Origin: Corynespora cassiicola
Taxonomy: Eukaryota > Ascomycota > Dothideomycetes > Pleosporales > Corynesporascaceae
Length of the DNA stretch: 64,000 bases
Assembly: GCA_022059125.1 (NCBI GenBank)
Contig: JAEUWY010000006.1
Location: 2,294,001-2,358,000, forward strand
Direction: 5' to 3'
The position numbers and the translations under genes were made by a program. The stretch's first letter is position 1. The number at the start of each line of letters is the position of its first letter. Shown in pieces: positions 1 to 12,199 of this stretch. The notes beneath the pieces are model-generated. The model saw only the letters and a list, made by a program, of their open reading frames with translations. It was not told where the DNA came from and made no database searches.

Positions 1-63
1 AGCGTGGATCTGAGGGATCAAGATGTCGAGCACCCGCCGGATGTTAGGTTCGAGTGACGCCAT
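1..63 (-). CDS. possible N-terminus of a divergent gene, cut by the left edge
   Basis: On the minus strand an ATG at 63 lies in a strong start context (CCGCCATGG) and opens 21 codons with no stop to the window edge (begins MASLEPNIRRVLDIL). The residue mix looks like real protein, and the divergent arrangement with the dehydrogenase at 452 would leave a 388-bp shared promoter. The family is not recognisable from 21 residues. It could be a chance open stretch. Confidence 0.35.
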   Translation of the reverse strand, partial: MASLEPNIRRVLDILIPQIHA

Positions 64-451
64 GGCGGGGTAGTGAAGCCAGGGGATTGTGTCGAGCTGG
101 TGAACAGCGTCCAGAGGGGACCACCATGCTGTCTTGAGCACCCCGGCGCGGTACCGGAGCGCGGCCGAGCCCGCACATTCATGGTCCGGTGGCAGCGCGG
201 GGGAGGCGAGGGGGAGCAGTTCGCCGGGCTTAGATTCGCCGTCCTGCACCCTCCGCGCCCCGCCATGCGTTGCCATGCGGCCATGCCAGCGCGCGCTTTG
301 AACTCTCGCCCAGGGAAACCCAGAGCCAGGTTCCGGGGCTGCACCGGGCCATATACCATATAAACCCATGGCCTGTCTCTCCTGCCCCTCCGCCAGCTCT
401 CCGATACCCCGCGACGCGTCTCCCTGAAGCCAGACAGCACATCGCCTCGCC
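64..451. promoter_or_regulatory. upstream region of the tartrate dehydrogenase-like gene
   Basis: G+C-rich intergenic stretch. A TATA-like sequence (ATATACCATATAAA, about 350-363) lies about 90 bp before the ATG at 452 and is followed by a pyrimidine-rich leader, as in many fungal core promoters. Longer open frames here on either strand show no family features and look like by-products of high G+C content. Confidence 0.45.
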
Positions 452-1693
452 ATGTCTCCAATCGCAGTCGCACGAAAACATTCCATCGCCACCATGGGCG
501 CCGATGGAATTGGTCCCGAGGTCGTCAATGCAGGCGTCCAGGTTCTGAGGAAACTGGCCGCCCTCGACGGTTCCTTTGGGTTGGAGTTTGAGGACTACGA
601 CTGGAGCTCGGAAACCTTCAAGAAGACAGGCAAGTACATACCCGATGGTGGGCTCGAGCAGCTCAAGAAGCACGATGCTATTCTTTTCGGCGCAGTTGGT
701 GCACCAGGTAAGCACCCGAGGACACGCTCCCCTATCGCGTGCGAGAAGAATCGTGCCTGACCGTGACCGTGACCAGACGTGCCTGACCACATTTCCCTTT
801 GGGGACTTCGTCTTGCCATTTGCCAGCCATTCCAGCAGTACGCCAACGTCCGCCCGACCAAGATCTTCCGTGGCACTCAGTCCCCCCTTCGAAACGCTAG
901 TCATGGCGATCTAGACTGGGTCATCGTCCGGGAGAATTCAGAAGGCGAATACGCCGGCCAAGGGGGTCGTTCGCACCGGGGTCAGCCCTGGGAGACAGCC
1001 ACAGAGGTCGCCATCTTCACCCGCCACGGAGTGGAACGCCTCATTCGATTCGCCTTCGAGACGGCCCAAAGGCGCCCCAGGAGACTTTTGACGGTTGTGA
1101 CCAAGAGCAACGCCCAGAGGAACGGCATGGTACTCTGGGATGAGGTCGCCCAAGATGTCAGCAAGGATTTTCCCGACGTCAAGTGGGACAAGATGCTCGT
1201 CGATGCCATGACGTGCCGCATGGTTCTCGACCCCAAATCGCTGGATACCATTGTAGCAACCAATCTAGTATGTATTCGCTCTTTATATCCCATTTCGAGC
1301 AATGTGCTGATACACGAGTAGCATGCGGATATCTTGTCGGACCTTGCAGCCGCGCTTGCCGGTTCAATTGGCATTGCGCCAACATCCAATCTTGATCCCA
1401 CCCGCCAGAACCCCTCAATGTTCGAGCCAATTCACGGATCCGCTTTTGACATAACCGGCAAGGGCGTTGCAAATCCTGTCGCTACTTTTTGGACCGCGGC
1501 TGAGATGCTGACGTGGCTGGGCGAGGGCGAGGCTGCAGAGAAGATGATGGAGGCTGTCGAGGCTGTTACGGAACGGGGCATCGTAACTAAGGACCTGGGA
1601 GGCTCAGCAGGTACACAGGAGGTTACCAACGCTGTGTGTGCTGAACTAGAAAAGCTATTTCAACCTAATTTAATAGAAAAAGCAGTTATCTGA
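452..1693 (+). CDS. tartrate dehydrogenase-like enzyme (isocitrate/isopropylmalate dehydrogenase family)
   Basis: Three exons, 452-707, 777-1267 and 1322-1693, joined over two short GT...AG introns (69 and 54 nt), give 1,119 nt and 372 aa, the usual length of fungal tartrate dehydrogenase/decarboxylase-type proteins. Visible family landmarks are the N-terminal nucleotide-fold start (ADGIGPEV), VPDHISLWGL, the substrate-region motif VIVRENSEGEY, the lysine-containing TKSNAQRNGMVLWDEV, the metal-binding helix HADILSDLAAALAG across the second splice, and the cofactor-loop EPIHGSAFDITGKGVANPVA. The family performs Mn2+/K+- and NAD(P)-dependent oxidation, often with decarboxylation, of 2-hydroxy-dicarboxylic acids such as tartrate or malate. 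Start: the ATG before SPIAVARKHSIATMGADG fits the family. The last 15 or so codons are unusually A+T-rich and run into a RIP-mutated repeat that starts about 3 bp after the TGA, so the native 3' UTR seems to be missing. The exact substrate is not known. Confidence 0.92.
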
Positions 1694-1695
1694 AG

Positions 1696-1860
1696 AGCTG
1701 TAGGAGTCCTTTTCTCTCAGCTTTGCTGGGCCAGGACTAAACAATAAGTACGGACAATAAATATAAACAGTAATAACGCTATTTAGGCGTTTAATAAAAC
1801 AGTAATTAAAAATAATAAAAAATAATTAAATTATTCTATTTTGTTATTAACAAGCAGCGA
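1696..1860 (+). repeat. repeat X, copy 1 (partial), at the 3' end of the dehydrogenase gene
   Basis: Starts AGCTGTAGGAGTCC and continues through TCTCAGCTTTGCTGGGCCAGGACTAAACA. The same sequence with C-to-T and G-to-A changes occurs at 33661 (same strand) and, inverted, ending at 3534. It may be the edge of a long terminal repeat or another element. It marks the left boundary of the A+T-rich island. Confidence 0.5.
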
Positions 1861-2999
1861 GTATATTATTCTATTTCTATTTTATTTTAGTTAGCACATA
1901 CTACCTATCGCGTAATTTTATATATTTTATAATATTATTTTATTATATAATATAACGTTAACACGTAACCTGCGTTTTTATTTTAAATAATAATAAATAT
2001 TTATTTTAATAATTTTTTCTACTTTTAATTTATAATAACTATAACTATAACTATATAACTTTTAAACGTATTTTTAATTTTTAATTTTTTATATCTATAT
2101 TACGTAGTTTATATCATTACCGCCGCCTACGTATATACGTTTTTACTTTTACTTTACTTTCTAATACTATTACTTTCTACTATTTTAATTATTTTATTTA
2201 TATAAATATTATAGTAGAGTTACGTATAGTATAGTTATATATAATATAGCTTATAGTAGTTATAGTAAAAGCTTAAAAAAGAAGTAGATTAATTAATTAA
2301 GTAAAAAAACTGTTAACGTTAAAAGCTATTTTCTATAAATATTATTTTTTATAAATATTATTCTTTATAAATATTATTTTTTATAAATATTATTCTTTAT
2401 AAATATTATTTTTTATAAATATTATTCTTTATAAATATTATTTTTTATAAATATTATTCTTTATAAATATTATTTTTTATAAATATTACTTTTTATAAAT
2501 ATTATTTTTTATAAATACTGTTATATACTCAGACGTTTTTTTTTTATTTTAGAAAAGTACTTAGCTAAAAAATAAAAAAATATTACCCGCTATATAAAAT
2601 ATATATTTAAATATAATAATAAATATATAGAAATAGTTAGCGTGCGCGATTTTATATTTACTAAAAAATTTTTTAAAATTCTATATATAAAGTTTTATAA
2701 AATTATTATAATAAAAAAAATACACGCGGTAATAAAAATTATTATAATAATATTAGTAATATTAGTAATATTAGTAATATTAGCGATACTAGTAATATTT
2801 ATAGTTTAAAAAACTGTAAAAGCAAAATCTATATTACTACGCTAATTAGCTTACTATAATAAAGCTACTAATTTTAAAAATTTATAGTTAACTATAAGCT
2901 AGTTTATAAACTAGTTTATAAGCTAGTTTATAAGTTAGTTTACAGTCTACAGTTTATAAACTAACTATAATAATTAGCTATAATTTTAATATAAACTTT
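1861..2999. other. unclassified A+T-rich degraded DNA
   Basis: No coding potential or family similarity seen on either strand. It holds two local tandem arrays (2335-2520 and about 2749-2798, the latter a 9-bp AATATTAGT unit) and a run of palindromic TTTATAAACTAG/CTAGTTTATAA motifs near 2890-2960. CA and TG dinucleotides are rare and TA is very common, as expected after RIP. Confidence 0.5.
2335..2520. repeat. 16-bp satellite array, 12 copies
   Basis: The core ATAAATATTA recurs every 16 bp from 2335 to 2511. The spacer alternates between TTTTTT and TTCTTT, so there is a 32-bp higher-order period. The last units carry substitutions, including TACT and ACTG. Confidence 0.85.
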
Positions 3000-3534
3000 A
3001 AAACTTACGCGTATAGATATAAAGTATAACAAAATTTAAAAAATAGTAATAGTTTTTTTTTATAATATTTATTTAGGCAGGTATTTATAAAGATTAAATT
3101 TTTATAATATTAAAGCTTCTATTTAAAGCTTTTACTTAGAGCTTATAGTAATTTATTAAAAGTATTTCGCTCTACGTAACTACGCTTTATATTTAAAACT
3201 TTAATAACTACAGATTATAATTTTTTTATATTATTTCTAAATAAATTTTTAGAGCTTTAAAATAATATTTTTTTTTTATTATTTTTATAATTTATAATCT
3301 GTAATCTGTAACTTATATAGTTATAAATTTATAAGCTAGTAAACTAGTAAGCTTATAAAATAAAAATTACTTACTTACTTATTAATAATCTAATTATTTT
3401 TTTATTACTTTTAATTACTGTTTTATTAAATACCTAACTAGTATTATTTCTGTTTTTTTTTATTAATTTGTATTTACTGTTTAGTTCTAGCCCAGTACAG
3501 CTAAAAGAAAGAAACTCCTATAGCCTTTTTAATA
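3000..3534 (-). repeat. repeat X, copy 2 (inverted)
   Basis: Its reverse complement matches 33661-34190 over about 500 bp, with mostly transition differences; the shared start is GCTATAGGAGTTTCTTTC. The left part is also inverted relative to copy 1 at 1696. The family is unknown. The TG/TA start could suit a solo LTR, but no convincing matching end was found. Confidence 0.6.
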
Positions 3535-3611
3535 ATTAAATTATTAATAAATATATAATGTAGTTTTTAAGTAAGTAGCTAATCTAAGTAAGCAGCTAAT
3601 ATAAGAATATA

Positions 3612-3958
3612 GAGCGATTTATCTCTAATACAGCTTAAATACTACTTAAAATAAAAGTTTACAGAACTAGAGAATAATCATAGATTAGAACTTATAAATT
3701 TTATATAAAAAAATATTTTTAAACTATAAAACTACTTAGAAATATTATATTTTTTTATTTTTTTTTAAAAAAAAATAATTTTTAGTTTAGTTTAATGCTG
3801 TTTTAGTTATAAAAAATAAAATATCTAAATAGTTAGATAATTAACTTTAAATTTAAATTAAATTAAAATTTAAAAATAAAGTTTAGTTAAAAGTTAAAGT
3901 TATATACGTAATACTAAAAAGTAAATTTAAATTTTATATAAATAAAATTTATTATATT
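3612..3958 (+). repeat. repeat Y, copy 1
   Basis: About 345 bp with a diverged direct copy at 32818-33157; both carry AATACAGCTTAAATACTA and CGTAATACTAAAAAGTAAA. The second copy is less mutated. It is unclassified and non-coding. The following 3959-4117 holds only A+T-rich sequence with nothing recognisable. Confidence 0.6.
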
Positions 3959-4117
3959 TTTTTTTTAGTAAATAAATTATTTTAATTTATTATAAATTAT
4001 AGTTTATTTAAAAAAATATAAATATTTTTTATTAGAAATAAAGTATTTTATTTTATTATTTATTTTTTACTTTCTGTACTTTATAGAAAAAATATTATAT
4101 ATTTATATAATATAATT

Positions 4118-4171
4118 TATAAGCGAGTTGCGCACACAAACAAGTCGCGTATTTCTAAATACTTTAATATA
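4118..4171 (-). mobile_element. pogo-A terminal fragment
   Basis: TATAAGCGAGTTGCGCACAC followed by AAGTCGCGTATTTCTAAATA matches the terminal region of the pogo-A transposons, compared with the inverted end at 52790-52846. It is cut at the TA (4170-4171) where a Tc1-type terminal unit begins. Confidence 0.5.
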
Positions 4172-4456
4172 CAGTAGAGTGACATTAAAATAGTTTAATC
4201 GAAAAAATAGCAGTTTTAAAACTAACATAACTTTTTAACTAGACTAGACATAAAAATAATAGAAAAATGAATTTAATAGAGATTTATTAAAACTTTTTGT
4301 TTAGAAAAAAAAATTAGAGTTTATTTTAAAGTTATAAAGTTATAAAGAAGCTTAAAGTAGAGGTAAAAAAAATACAAAATTAAGTGCTGATTTATTTTTT
4401 ATCTAGCGTATAATTTGATTTTTTTTTATCTAATTATTATAAACTTGTATACTATA
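4172..4456. repeat. solo Tc1-type terminal unit (about 285 bp)
   Basis: Starts CAGTAGAGTGACATT after a TA. Its whole length is repeated by the terminal region at 4459-4745 and, inverted, by 14098-14372. It carries no transposase. It looks like a stand-alone terminal repeat or MITE-like derivative placed directly against a second terminal repeat, with one TA between them. Confidence 0.6.
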
Positions 4457-4458
4457 TA

Positions 4459-5096
4459 CAGAGGGGTGATATTAAAATAGTTTAATCGAAAAAATAGCAG
4501 TTTTTAAACTAATATAACTTTCTAACTAAACTAGCTATAAAAATAAAAAAAAATTAATTTAATAGAAATTTATTGAAACTTTTTATTAATAAAGAAAAAT
4601 TAGAGCTTATATTAAAGTTATAAGGTTATAAATAAGCTTAAAGTAGAGGTAAAAAAAAATACAAAATTAAGTGCTAATTTATTTTTTATCTAGCGTACAA
4701 TTTGATTTTTTTATTTAATTATAAATTTATATACTATTTATATCTGTAAAACAAATTTCTTTTTAAGTTTTTTATTTAAAAAATAATAATAATAATAGTA
4801 GAAAAAAAGATTTTCAAAAATCAAACTATATAAATAAATTAATAATTAATTAAATTATTAATATTTTGTATAATATCCATTAGCTTTAATAACAGCTTCC
4901 TAACGCCTAGGTAAAGATAATATATAATTATCTATTATTTTTTGTGGAATTAAATTCCATTTTTTATTTATAGCGTTTATAAATAAAGTATTATTTTTTT
5001 TTTTAATTTTTTTGCCTAACAAATTAGAATTTAATTTTTTTAAATCATTTTTTAGTATAGTTTAGATATTTTCTATAGGTGCTAAATCTAGGCTAT
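4459..5096 (-). mobile_element. Tc1-type transposon, 3' fragment
   Basis: An outer terminal repeat (CAGAGGGGTGATATT at 4459) is followed by the reverse complement of the transposase C-terminal region, nearly identical to 30490-30790 and to the plus-strand frame at 29820-30056 (SLPRRYKA... end and PIEN-type region). The homology stops at about 5096, where pogo-A sequence begins, so this is a chimeric remnant. Confidence 0.7.
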
Positions 5097-6422
5097 AAAC
5101 TAGATATAATATTATTAATAAAAATATGTATAACTTTAATAAAATAAACTTTATAATAAACGTAATTTTAGCTTAGTAATTACAGCTTTAAAAAAATAAA
5201 ATTAGTTAAAAAGTATTTAGCTAAGTAATTATAAATAAATTACAGTAATTTAGAAAATTAATATATATAACCAAATAATTCTTTTTTATTATTTTCGCGG
5301 GTAAATACTATTTTTTTATATAGTTTAAAAGTAATAATATTTTATTTAGTTAGTATATATCGCTTAGCAAGACAGGCTAAATAATAAATAAACTAAGAAT
5401 ATATTAGCTAAAATATTTTAATATTTATACGCAGAGCTGTATAGTAAAAATATACTAATTACTTATTATTAATAGCTATAAAAGCTATAATTTTTTAGTT
5501 TTTTAGAACTTTTATATAAAAAATAAAATTATTACTTTTTATATACTTTTATATTTATTATATTTTATTTAGCTATTTAATATAAAGTGTTTTTTACTTT
5601 TAAAGCAGACGTATAGTAATAAAGTTTTTTACTTAGCACGTAATTATATTAATTATACTAATAAAATTATTTTTTTACTAATTTTTAAAAAAGTTTTTAA
5701 ATAATTTTTTATTAAAACTAATATATACGTAAACTTCTAAAAAACTGAAATAGTTTTATATAATTTAAAAATAGTATTTTTAAAGTTTAATATAAAGCTA
5801 TATATATTTATATTAGCTTTTTTAAAAACTATTTAAAAAAAATTAAAACACTAAGTAACACGTATAAGCTAAAAGTTTAATTAATATTAATTTATAATAA
5901 AATTAGAAAGTATTAAAACTTATTATTTACTTTTATTTTTATAGCTATTAATTAGTTTAAAAAAAAAGCTGTAGTAATACTTTATACAGCTGTATTATTT
6001 AAAAGCTAAAATAAAATTTTTTAAAAAACTAATAAAGCTGCTATATAGTATATAAAATAAAAAAAAACAGATTTAGCGTAAAGAAATTTTAATAAAAACT
6101 AAAAAAGCTAAAATTATTACTTAAAAAATATTAAAAAATAAAAAAATAAAAAAATAAAAAAAATAAAAAATAAAAAATAAAAAAATAGAAAAATATAGTT
6201 TATTTTAGTAGCAGTTAGTAGTTAAAAACGCGCTATACGCGCTACAAAAAATAAAAATATAACTTTTATATATATAAAATAGTAGTATAACTACTTTAGT
6301 TACTATTTATATTAATTATTATAGTATTTTTTTAAAGTAGTTAAGTAGATAGTTACACACGCGCTGAAGCAGTTAGAAAATATATTACTTACTTATATAC
6401 GTCGCTCGCTTATAGTTTACGT
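5097..6422 (+). mobile_element. pogo-A transposon, 5'-truncated copy
   Basis: Colinear with the complete copy at 35783-37626 from about its position 550 to the right end (GTCGCTCGCTTATAGTTTACGT, then TA at 6423-6424). The transposase frame is destroyed by RIP-type changes. Confidence 0.7.
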
Positions 6423-6424
6423 TA

Positions 6425-9400
6425 TACTAAATATAAAATATATGAAGCATATTTAGAAATATAATATTTAAAAAATAGTTATAAATTATTTTAAACCTAT
6501 AAGCAGATATTAGCTTAATTAGCTAATATATTATAGTAAAAATAGATTTATTAACTATTAAAAAAGCTAAACTTTTTAAATTAAACTGAATAAAAATATA
6601 TTATTAAGGTACTTACGTAGTATATATAGTTTAAATATACTTAGTAAATAATATAAACGTAGAATAAAAAGTATAAACTACTATCTACAGCGTTAATAAA
6701 AAAAACACTTTTATTACTTAAATTTTTTTTTTAAAAAAAAGTATATTTACTTTAACTGTAGAGTTTAAATATAGTATTAAAACTATACTAGTGTAAATTT
6801 TTATCTAATTACTATTAAAAAACTAAAAAAAAAAATAGAAAAAACTAATTTTAATTTTTTTTTTAAGTATTCTCTAGACTATAGATAGTAATAAAAAATA
6901 TAAAATATATATTTTTAAAGTATATATAGCATACGCAACGCGCGTGCTAAAAATATTAAAAAACTATACTAATATATTTAATAAAAAAGCTATAGCTATA
7001 TTTTTTAATTTTAAATTATTAAACTATATAATTCTTTTTATAGAAAAAAAATTACTTTATAGCTTATTTTATAATTTTTTTTTATATAAGTTTAGAATGC
7101 TACGTAAATACTTAAAACGGATACTATAAAATAGCTAAATATAATATAGTATAAGCTCTACTAAAGCTTTAATTTTATTTATTTTTTAAAAAAAAATAGA
7201 ACTTTTTACTTTTACGTAAACTATAAAAACTTAAACTCTATTACTATTAAAAATTAATATCTGCTTTTTTAATTAAAAAAATATTAAACTATTTATTAAG
7301 TATATATTACTATAAAACTTTAAATTTTCAAAATATTTACTATAAATTTTAAATTTAAATAAATAATAAGTAAAAAACTGTTTTTAGAACCTGCTACAGC
7401 TATTTTAAATATTTTATAATACTATTTAAATTAATAAACGTCTCTATAAGCTTCTAAACCTATATTAATAAAGCTTTTATTAAATATTTAAACTATATTT
7501 ATATAGTTTATTTAAATAATATTTTTATTTATATCAATAGTAATAATTTTATATTTTACTAGCGCACTATACGCGTAATACTTAAATTACTATAAAAAAT
7601 AAAATTATTTATTAATTTATAAAAAAATATATTAATAGTAAATAAAATATATTTTTTTAAATTTATTATAAGTACATAAAATGTGTGCGCTAATTTAGTA
7701 TATATAAAAACTATTACTTAATAGCTGTAGCTAACTAATATTAAAAAAACTATATTTTTTTTTAGAATTTACTAACTTTTACTAACGCTTTATTAAAAAT
7801 ATATATAAAAAAAACCGCTTTTTTATTAACTTATTTAAAAAAAAACTAAAATTTTTACTATAATAAAGCTGTAGATAATTTTTTTAAAAAATTAAAAAAT
7901 ACTTTTTAAATATATTTATTTTATACTATTATAATTTTATTTATTTAATCTGCGTAAAAATAGACGCGTTAATTTTAACTATATTAAAAGTTTTTTTTAA
8001 CTATTTAAAAACTATAAATAATATTTAGTTATTTTTATATTAAAAAAATTATAAGCTGTAAAGCTAAACTATAAAGTTTATAATTTAAAGTTTTTAGCTA
8101 TTATATACAGCTTTAAACAGTAATAATACTATTTTTAAAATACTTAGTATACTATATAAATACTAAGTAATTATAATAATCTACGCAGTATAAGCGCTAT
8201 ATAAAAACTTAATCTATAATAAATAAAATGAATAATATATTTAGTAGCGTTTATTTTTAAAATAAAATATTATTTAAAAAAAGAATAAACTTTATAAACA
8301 GCTTTTTATAAAAAATAAATTTTACATAAAAAAATCTACTACTAATTTAATCATTATCTACTTTATAAAATAAATTATTAGTAAAAAATATAAAAAATAA
8401 AGTAAAAAATCTGTAAACAGGCACAGCTTATAAAATATATATAAAATATATATTACTTCTATTTATAAAACTAATTAAATTTTTACTATTAGTGCTATAA
8501 AATATATACTATACGTACTACGCTTATTAGCTAAAATACTAGTTAATAATAAATTTATAAAAATAAAGTTTTAATTATTTATTAAAATTTTATATTAGTT
8601 ATAATAAAAAAATATTTTTACTTAAAAGTAAATTATAAATTTAAATAGTAAAAATAGTATTTAAAAACGTAGTAAAACGTACGCTTAGCGCTTAGATAAA
8701 AATTTTTCTTAAAATATAATAGTAGAGTATATATTTTAAATAAACTAGCTATTAAATAAAAAATTTTATTTTAAAACTATAATATATATATAGTAGGTTA
8801 TTTTAGTATACGTAAAACGCTGAAACTAATTAAAAAAATTTATTATTAGTTTTTTATTAGTAAAAATATTTAAAAACATATAAAAACTTATACTATATAC
8901 TAAAAAAGTAAAGTTTTAAAATATAGTAAATATAAAAAACTATTACTATTACTAGTATCTAAAAATATTTTTAAAAAAGTAATATTAAACTTTATTACTA
9001 GTTTATTTTTAGTAAAAAAATTTTAAAAAAATATATTTAATATAATTTTTATAATAATATACTGCTTTTTAAAAATAGCTTTTTATATACTAGTTTTAAA
9101 AATATAAAACGTAAAACAGTTCGCGGAAGTTTACTTTATAAATATTATATTAAAATTTAAAATATAAAAAAATATTATATTAAATAAAAAAGCTATTTTT
9201 ACTTCTATGTTTTAAATAAAAATATACTATTAATTATAAATAAAATATAAATCAAGTACTACTTTCTATTTACAGATAGATAAATAAACTAGATACTAAA
9301 ATTAAACGCTAAAATAATACTTTTAAATATTTACTTTATTATTCTAAAGCAATTAAATATAATTTTTACTAATAGTATAATTTATTTATAATAATTTAGT

Positions 9401-10160
9401 ATATAAATTTATAAAAACTCTGTTTTTTTACGTAGTTTATAGTAAAAACTTTTTATTTAATAAAGTTTTTAAAAATAGTAAGCTAAAAAAAAAGTACTAA
9501 ATATAATTAATAAAGTTAAACGTATATAAAGTATAAAAATAGTTTTTATAAAGTATTTAAAAAAAACACAAAAATATTAAAGCTAGTACTATAACTAAAA
9601 ATATAAATATTAAACTTTTTGCTTAAAAAATTAAGTACTATTTAGTACTAAATATATAAATTTAATATAATAACTAAGTAGAAAACTTACTAATAAATTT
9701 ATTAGTTTATTTAAAATTTAAAGCGCAGTTAAATTGCAGATATACTACTTACTTTTACTATTTTTATATTATATTTATAATATATTTTACGTTTTTCTAC
9801 TAAAGTAATAAAAATTAAAACTAAAATAATAATAACAATAATACGTATTTCTCTAATATTACACTAAAAAAAAAAGTTTAAAAAATAGAAAATTCTTTTA
9901 GAAAATATTTAAAAAAAAGTTAATTATAATATTTATTCTGCTAAAAAAAGTATAATATTTTTTAAAATATATAAATTTTAGCTTTAGACTTTAAAAATAT
10001 AAAAAATATAGTTTATAACTATAAATTAAAACTAAAATTTTTACGTATAAAAAAAAGTAAATAGTATATAAACTATATAAAAATCGCACTAAATCTGTAA
10101 ATTAAAATAATAAAAAATTATTGATTTAAAGCTTATAAATACTATATATTAGTATTATAT
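6425..10160 (+). mobile_element. Gypsy-type retrotransposon remnant (Gypsy3), RIP-degraded
   Basis: No LTRs were identified, but pol can be followed on the plus strand. At 6944-7129 there is an uninterrupted stretch of the region before reverse transcriptase (ending MLRKYLKRIL). At 7506-7520 the polymerase active site reads VYLNN in place of YLDD, followed by motifs such as KLFINL. At 9259-9430 the integrase C-terminal core reads TTFYLQ-I-D with the expected TER-Q-N-Q pattern, most glutamines changed to stops. All changes are of RIP type (CA to TA, TG to TA). The boundaries given are approximate. Confidence 0.6.
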
Positions 10161-10205
10161 ACGTAAGAGTGCAGATTGCTACACTTAAAATATATTTTTT
10201 ATTTT

Positions 10206-10440
<235 letters not shown>

Positions 10441-12199
10441 ACTTAAATTTATATTTAAAGTTATTATTATTATTACTACTACTACTTTATAAAAAATATT
10501 AGTATACGCTATATGTATACCAAAAAAATAAATTTACTATAGAAAATATATAAATAATAAGCTAATTAAACGCGTTTATAATATAATACTACTTAACTAA
10601 AATTAATTTAAAAAACTAAACTAATATAATAAAATTTTAAATTAGAAATTTTAAAAGCGTGCTACTTTAAATAATAATATAATAATAGTTTATAAATTTT
10701 AAATTAAATTAGTATTAATAATTTATAAATTTCACGCTAGCAGTAATTATAGCTATATCAATTTTAAAAATAGTAATAATAATTATAGTAGTATTATAAC
10801 GCGTGTAAAATGTATATAAATAATTTAAATAGCTATTAAACTTATAAAAAATCTGTAAATACTAATTAAAATATATTTATAATATATAATATTTAAAAGT
10901 TTATAGCTATATAACTACCGCAGTTACTTTTTATATAATAATTATACTAATAATATTTTAATATTTTATAAAGCTTTTTTTATTTTATAACGTTTTATAC
11001 CCAGTATATACAGATTATATAAACTATATTAATATTTATACGCTTTTTAGTATTAAATTATTTAAAAAAAAATATATTACAGAAATACGTTTTACAGATA
11101 TACTTAAAATTAAAATAGTAAACTATAATTAAAAGTAAATAGTCTGCGCTATAAATATAGTATAAAAATATTTTAAAAATATTAAATATAAGTAAAGCGA
11201 GAGCGCTGTTATTTATATACTGTTTTTATAGTTTATTTTTATTAAGTTTTTAAAATATAAAGCAGTAAACAGACTTTTTAAAAATATAATAAATATTATA
11301 AAACTAGATATATAACGCGTAAATATATTATATAATATATATATATATAACGCGTTAAAAGTATAAACGCAAAATATATTTTTAGATACTTTTTTTTTAA
11401 AAAAAATAAAAGTAAAGTTTTTTATTAAAGCTAATAGATTACTGCTAGAAACTACAGCTAAAAAAATTTTATAATAAATATTACAGAACTTTAATTATTT
11501 TATATTAATATTAGTATGTAAAATAAGTAAAACTTATAAAATTTATATTTAACACGCACTTTAAACGCGATAAGTATTATTTTTAAAACTATTATTAATA
11601 TATTATTTAAGCTATTTTTCTGTTATTAATTCTAGTATAAAGCAAATACTATTACTTAAAGCTAGATCCCTTATATAAAATATAAAAAATTATAAAAAAA
11701 AATTAAAAAAATTTTAGAAACAGCTATAAGTTTAAATTAATTTTTATTACTACTAAATAAATTAAAATATTGAAAATTAAGTATATTTAAAAACTAAAAA
11801 TTAATTATTAATAAGACTAAGCTAAAGACTATTTAAATAGTAGATAAGTTTTTTTAAAGTAATAAAAAAGTAGATTACTTCTACTGCTTTAAACTACTTT
11901 TTATATTAAAAATTTATGATATATTTATACTAAATATTTTTTATAAAAATTTAAATAATTTATTTTTAAAATAAAAAACTCTAAAACTTATTAAAATATT
12001 TATTAATAAAGAAAAAAAAGTAGAGAATATTTTTACTAGTAAACTGACGTTTATTACTAAAATACTAAATAAACTAAATTAGATGTAATTTAAACTTAAC
12101 GTAGTATAATATATTTAACTTTATAAATACTTTATATAAGTTTAAAGTATTTTATTATAAGTATTTAAATAAACTAGAACTTTTTTAGTTTTTAAACTA
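10441..12199. other. unclassified A+T-rich degraded DNA
   Basis: About 1.75 kb with no ORF, no recognisable transposon protein, and no clear match to other repeats in the window. RIP-like composition throughout. It may be the tail of Gypsy3 or an older element too degraded to name. Confidence 0.4.

Noticed and set aside
230..904. A 224-codon minus-strand frame opposite the tartrate dehydrogenase gene
   Set aside because: The plus strand holds a continuous family match with good splice sites across it; the minus frame has no recognisable motif.
2326..2520. CRISPR-like array
   Set aside because: Units are contiguous without unique spacers, and the organism is a eukaryote; this is a simple satellite.
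6944..7129. A 61-codon open frame as a small host gene
   Set aside because: Its residues line up with the segment before the reverse transcriptase domain of Gypsy pol, and further pol motifs follow in the same direction.
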